Part shown: in pieces, positions 22,065 through 24,342 of the stretch
Layout of the letters: each line of letters begins with the position of its first letter
Position numbering within the stretch: position 1 is the first letter of the stretch
Assembly: GCA_905221605.1 (NCBI GenBank)
Contig: CAJNDS010002644.1
Location: 307,501-331,842 of the forward strand
Length of the DNA stretch: 24,342 bases
Direction: 5' to 3'
From: Symbiodinium natans
Lineage: Eukaryota; Sar; Dinophyceae; Suessiales; Symbiodiniaceae
Made by a program: the position numbers and the translations under genes
Notes under the pieces: model-generated
What the model was told of the DNA's origin: nothing
Seen by the model: only the letters and a program-made list of their open reading frames with translations
Database searches by the model: none

Positions 22065-23279
22065 CCGACCCCCTCCGCTGCCTTGCTGTCAGACTGGCGT
22101 GTTTTAAGGGGTTTAGTGCATGCCCCACTCCTGCCCACCCCTCCCGCTGCCTTGCTGTTAGAATGGAGTGCTTTTAAGGGCTCCAGTGCATGCCCGAGCC
22201 CTCCCTTCGCTGCCCCGCCCCCCCCGCCCCCCCCGCTCCCCCCGCTCCCCTCGCCCTTCCCACCCCTGCTGTTAGAATGGAGTGTTTTCAAGGGCTCCAG
22301 TGCATGCCCGAACCCTCCCTTCGCTGCCCCCGCCCCCCCCGCCCCCCCCGCTGCCCCCGCTCCCCCCGCCCTTCCCACCCCCGCCGCCCCCCTCCACTGC
22401 CTTGCTGTCAAACTGGCGTGTGTAAAGGGCTCCAGTGCATGCCCCACTCCTGCCCACCCCTCCCGCTGCCTTGCGTTTTAAGGGCTCCAGTGCATGCCCG
22501 AGCCCTCCCTTCGCTGCCCCCGCCCCCCCCGCCCCCCCCGCTCCCCCCGCCCCCCCGCCCCCGCCGACCCCCTCCGCTGCCTTGCTGTCAGATTGGCGTG
22601 TTTTAAGGGGTTTAGTGCATGCCCCACTCCTGCCCACCCCTCCCGCTGCCTTGCTGTTAGAATGGAGTGTTTTTAAGGGCTCCAGTGCATGCCCGAGCCC
22701 TCCCTTCGCTGCCCCCGCCCCCCCCGCCCCCCCCGCTCCCCCCGCCCTTCCCACCCCCCCTCCCGCTGCCTTGCTCCCCTCGCCCTTCCCACCCCACTCC
22801 TGCCCACCCCCCCCGCTGCCTTGCTGTTAGAATGGAGTGTTTTCAAGGGCTCCAGTGCATGCCCGAGCCCTCCCTTCGCTGCCCCCGCCCCCCCCACCCC
22901 CCCCGCTCCCCCACCGCTCCCCCCGCTTTCCTCCCCCCCCGCCCTTCCCACCCCCCCTCCCGCTGCCTTGCTCCCCTCGCCCTTGCCACCCCACTCCTGC
23001 CCACCCCCTGTTGGCTTGCTGATAGTGTTTTCAAGGGCTCCAGTCCATGCCCGAGCCCTCCCTTCGCTGCCCCCGCCCCCCCCGCCCCCCCCGCTGCCCC
23101 CGCTCCCCCCGCCCTTCCCACCCCCGCCGACCCCCTCCACTGCCTTGCTGTCAAACTGGCGTGTTTTAAGGGCTCCAGTGCATGCCCCACTCCTGCCCAC
23201 CCCTCCCGCTGCCTTGCTGTTAGAATGGAGTGTTTTAAGGGCTCCAGTGCATGCTCGAGCCCTCCCTTCGCTGCCCCCG

Positions 23280-23335
<56 letters not shown>

Positions 23336-24342
23336 CCGAACCGCTGTTCCCTTGGACCTGCCACTACATTCCAAAGTTGCGATTCCTTTTCCCTTCAACT
23401 TGAAAGTCCAAACTCAAAGCCCCCAAACCCACACAAAACCCGAATCCCAAACTCCAAAACCATGCCAAACCCTTAAAAAGGAGAAGCGATCGAAGGAGGA
23501 GAGCCAAGATGAGCCTTCGCGTCCCCGAAAGGGCCGCGAGGCTCCATGTGTTGTTCATTTTTTTTCAACCCGGGGGTTAAGCTGTTCAGCGTTGCCCCTT
23601 GTGGATTTGGGTTCTTGGCGCTTCTTTGAGGGTTTAGCCTTGAGGTTTTCGGGTAAGGAGCCGTGCTTGCAGACGGTTTTCAGACTCCTCCTACAAACCA
23701 GTCCTTCCTGAGACCCCCTCCGCTGCCTTGCTGTCAGACTGGCGTGTTTTAAGGGGTTTAGTGCATGCCCCACTCCTGCCCACCCCTCCCGCTGCCTTGC
23801 TGTTAGAATGGAGTGTTTTTAAGGGCTCCAGTGCATGCCCGAGCCCTCCCTTCGCTGCCCCCGCCCCCCCCGCTCCCCCCGCTCCCCCCGCCCTTCCCAC
23901 CCCTGCTGTTAGAATGAGTGTTTTCAAGGGCTCCAGTGCATGCCCGAACCCTCCCTTCGCTGCCCCTGCCCCCCCCGCTTGCCTTGCTGCCCCCCCCCGC
24001 TCCCCCCGCTCCCCCCGCCCTTCCCACCCCCCCTCCCGCTCCCCCCCCCCGCTCCCCTCGCCCTTCCCACCCCACTCCTGCCCACCCCTCCCGCTGCCTT
24101 GCTGTTAGAATGGAGTGTTTTCAAGGGCTCCAGTGCATGCCTGAACCCTCCCTTTGCTGCCCCCGCCCCCCCCGCCCCCCCCGCTGCCCCCGCTCCCCCC
24201 GCCCTTCCCACCCCCGCCGACCCCCTCCACTGCCTTGCTGTCAAACTGGCGTGTTTTAAGGGCTCCAGTGCATGCCCCACTCCTGCCCACCCCTCCCGCT
24301 GCCTTGCTGTTAGAATGGAGTGTTTTTAAGGGCTCCAGTGCA
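21640..24342. repeat. GC-rich bipartite minisatellite, continuing past the right edge
   Basis: Two related half-units alternate. One has TTGCTGTTAGAATGGAGTGT, then AAGGGCTCCAGTGCATGCCC and GAGCCCTCCCTTCGCTGCCC before a C/G-rich tract. The other has TTGCTGTCAGACTGGCGTGT, then a variable TTTAGTGCATG or CTCCAGTGCATG and CCCCACTCCTGCCCACCCC. About a dozen first-type and seven second-type copies are visible. C runs reach 60 nt (22004-22063) and 55 nt (23280-23334). The many open frames, rich in Pro on one strand and Gly on the other, are by-products of the repeat and are not called as genes. Confidence 0.92.
23335..23712. other. Unique interruption in the minisatellite
   Basis: About 380 bp of non-repeat sequence with a T8 run near 23558-23565. 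Minus-strand 23364-23558 is open with a hydrophobic stretch (LILALLLRSLLLF), but nothing confirms that it is coding. Confidence 0.4.

Noticed and set aside
21425-24329. Many overlapping open frames of 60-340 codons on both strands, rich in Pro, Ala or Gly
   Set aside because: They are translations of the C-rich minisatellite; every frame is open because the repeat lacks A/T-rich stops. No domain, start context or codon pattern supports them.

Overview
The window looks like nuclear DNA of an alveolate protist, most likely a dinoflagellate or close relative. Three things point there. The (TTTAGGG)n telomere-type heptamer and its degenerate forms are scattered through almost the whole window. 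Long clean ORFs are absent. Small GC-rich islands on the minus strand have splice junctions of the type described in dinoflagellates: GT, GC or GA donors, acceptors of the form AG|G, and short direct repeats at the two intron ends. The species cannot be named from the sequence.

Reading those islands on the minus strand from 20156 down to 23 gives one gene. Thirty-four short exons (26 to 115 nt) join without a frame break into at least 748 codons, spread over 20 kb and separated by 33 introns. The product begins MADDDAVETK. It has a membrane polyferredoxin part with a CxxxC segment, a CxxCPMG segment and two CxxCxxCxxxC cluster motifs. This is followed by a ferredoxin-reductase-like FAD/NAD(P)H module with GQY, RGYT, GVGITPFRS and CG motifs. 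It is best described as a predicted membrane NAD(P)H or ferredoxin-type iron-sulfur flavoprotein. The very C-terminus lies beyond position 1. The order is N-terminal region (18.9-20.2 kb), soluble stretch (16.8-18.1), membrane and CxxxC part (12.7-16.5), two [4Fe-4S] motifs (11.2-12.4), FAD domain (9.4-10.9), an insertion (7.2-8.6) and NAD domain (0-6.1).

The introns are the most striking part. Many carry TTTAGGG arrays at one end and CCCTAAA arrays at the other, so their RNA could fold back and bring the splice sites together. Three are short MITE-like elements sharing the terminal inverted repeat CCCAGAGACTCCAAAACCCC; each is removed exactly at its ends, leaving one copy of a 2-3 bp target duplication. 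Others have private terminal inverted repeats. This looks like an introner system, that is, transposons acting as introns, in which telomere-like repeats form or fill the inverted arms.

Other content: a 2.5 kb repeat-free, decayed coding-like island inside one intron (370-2870); several microsatellites and minisatellites; a gene-poor stretch from 20.2 to 21.6 kb; and a GC-rich bipartite minisatellite with 55-60 nt C runs from 21.64 kb to the right edge. No rRNA, tRNA, CRISPR array or bacterial-type operon was seen.
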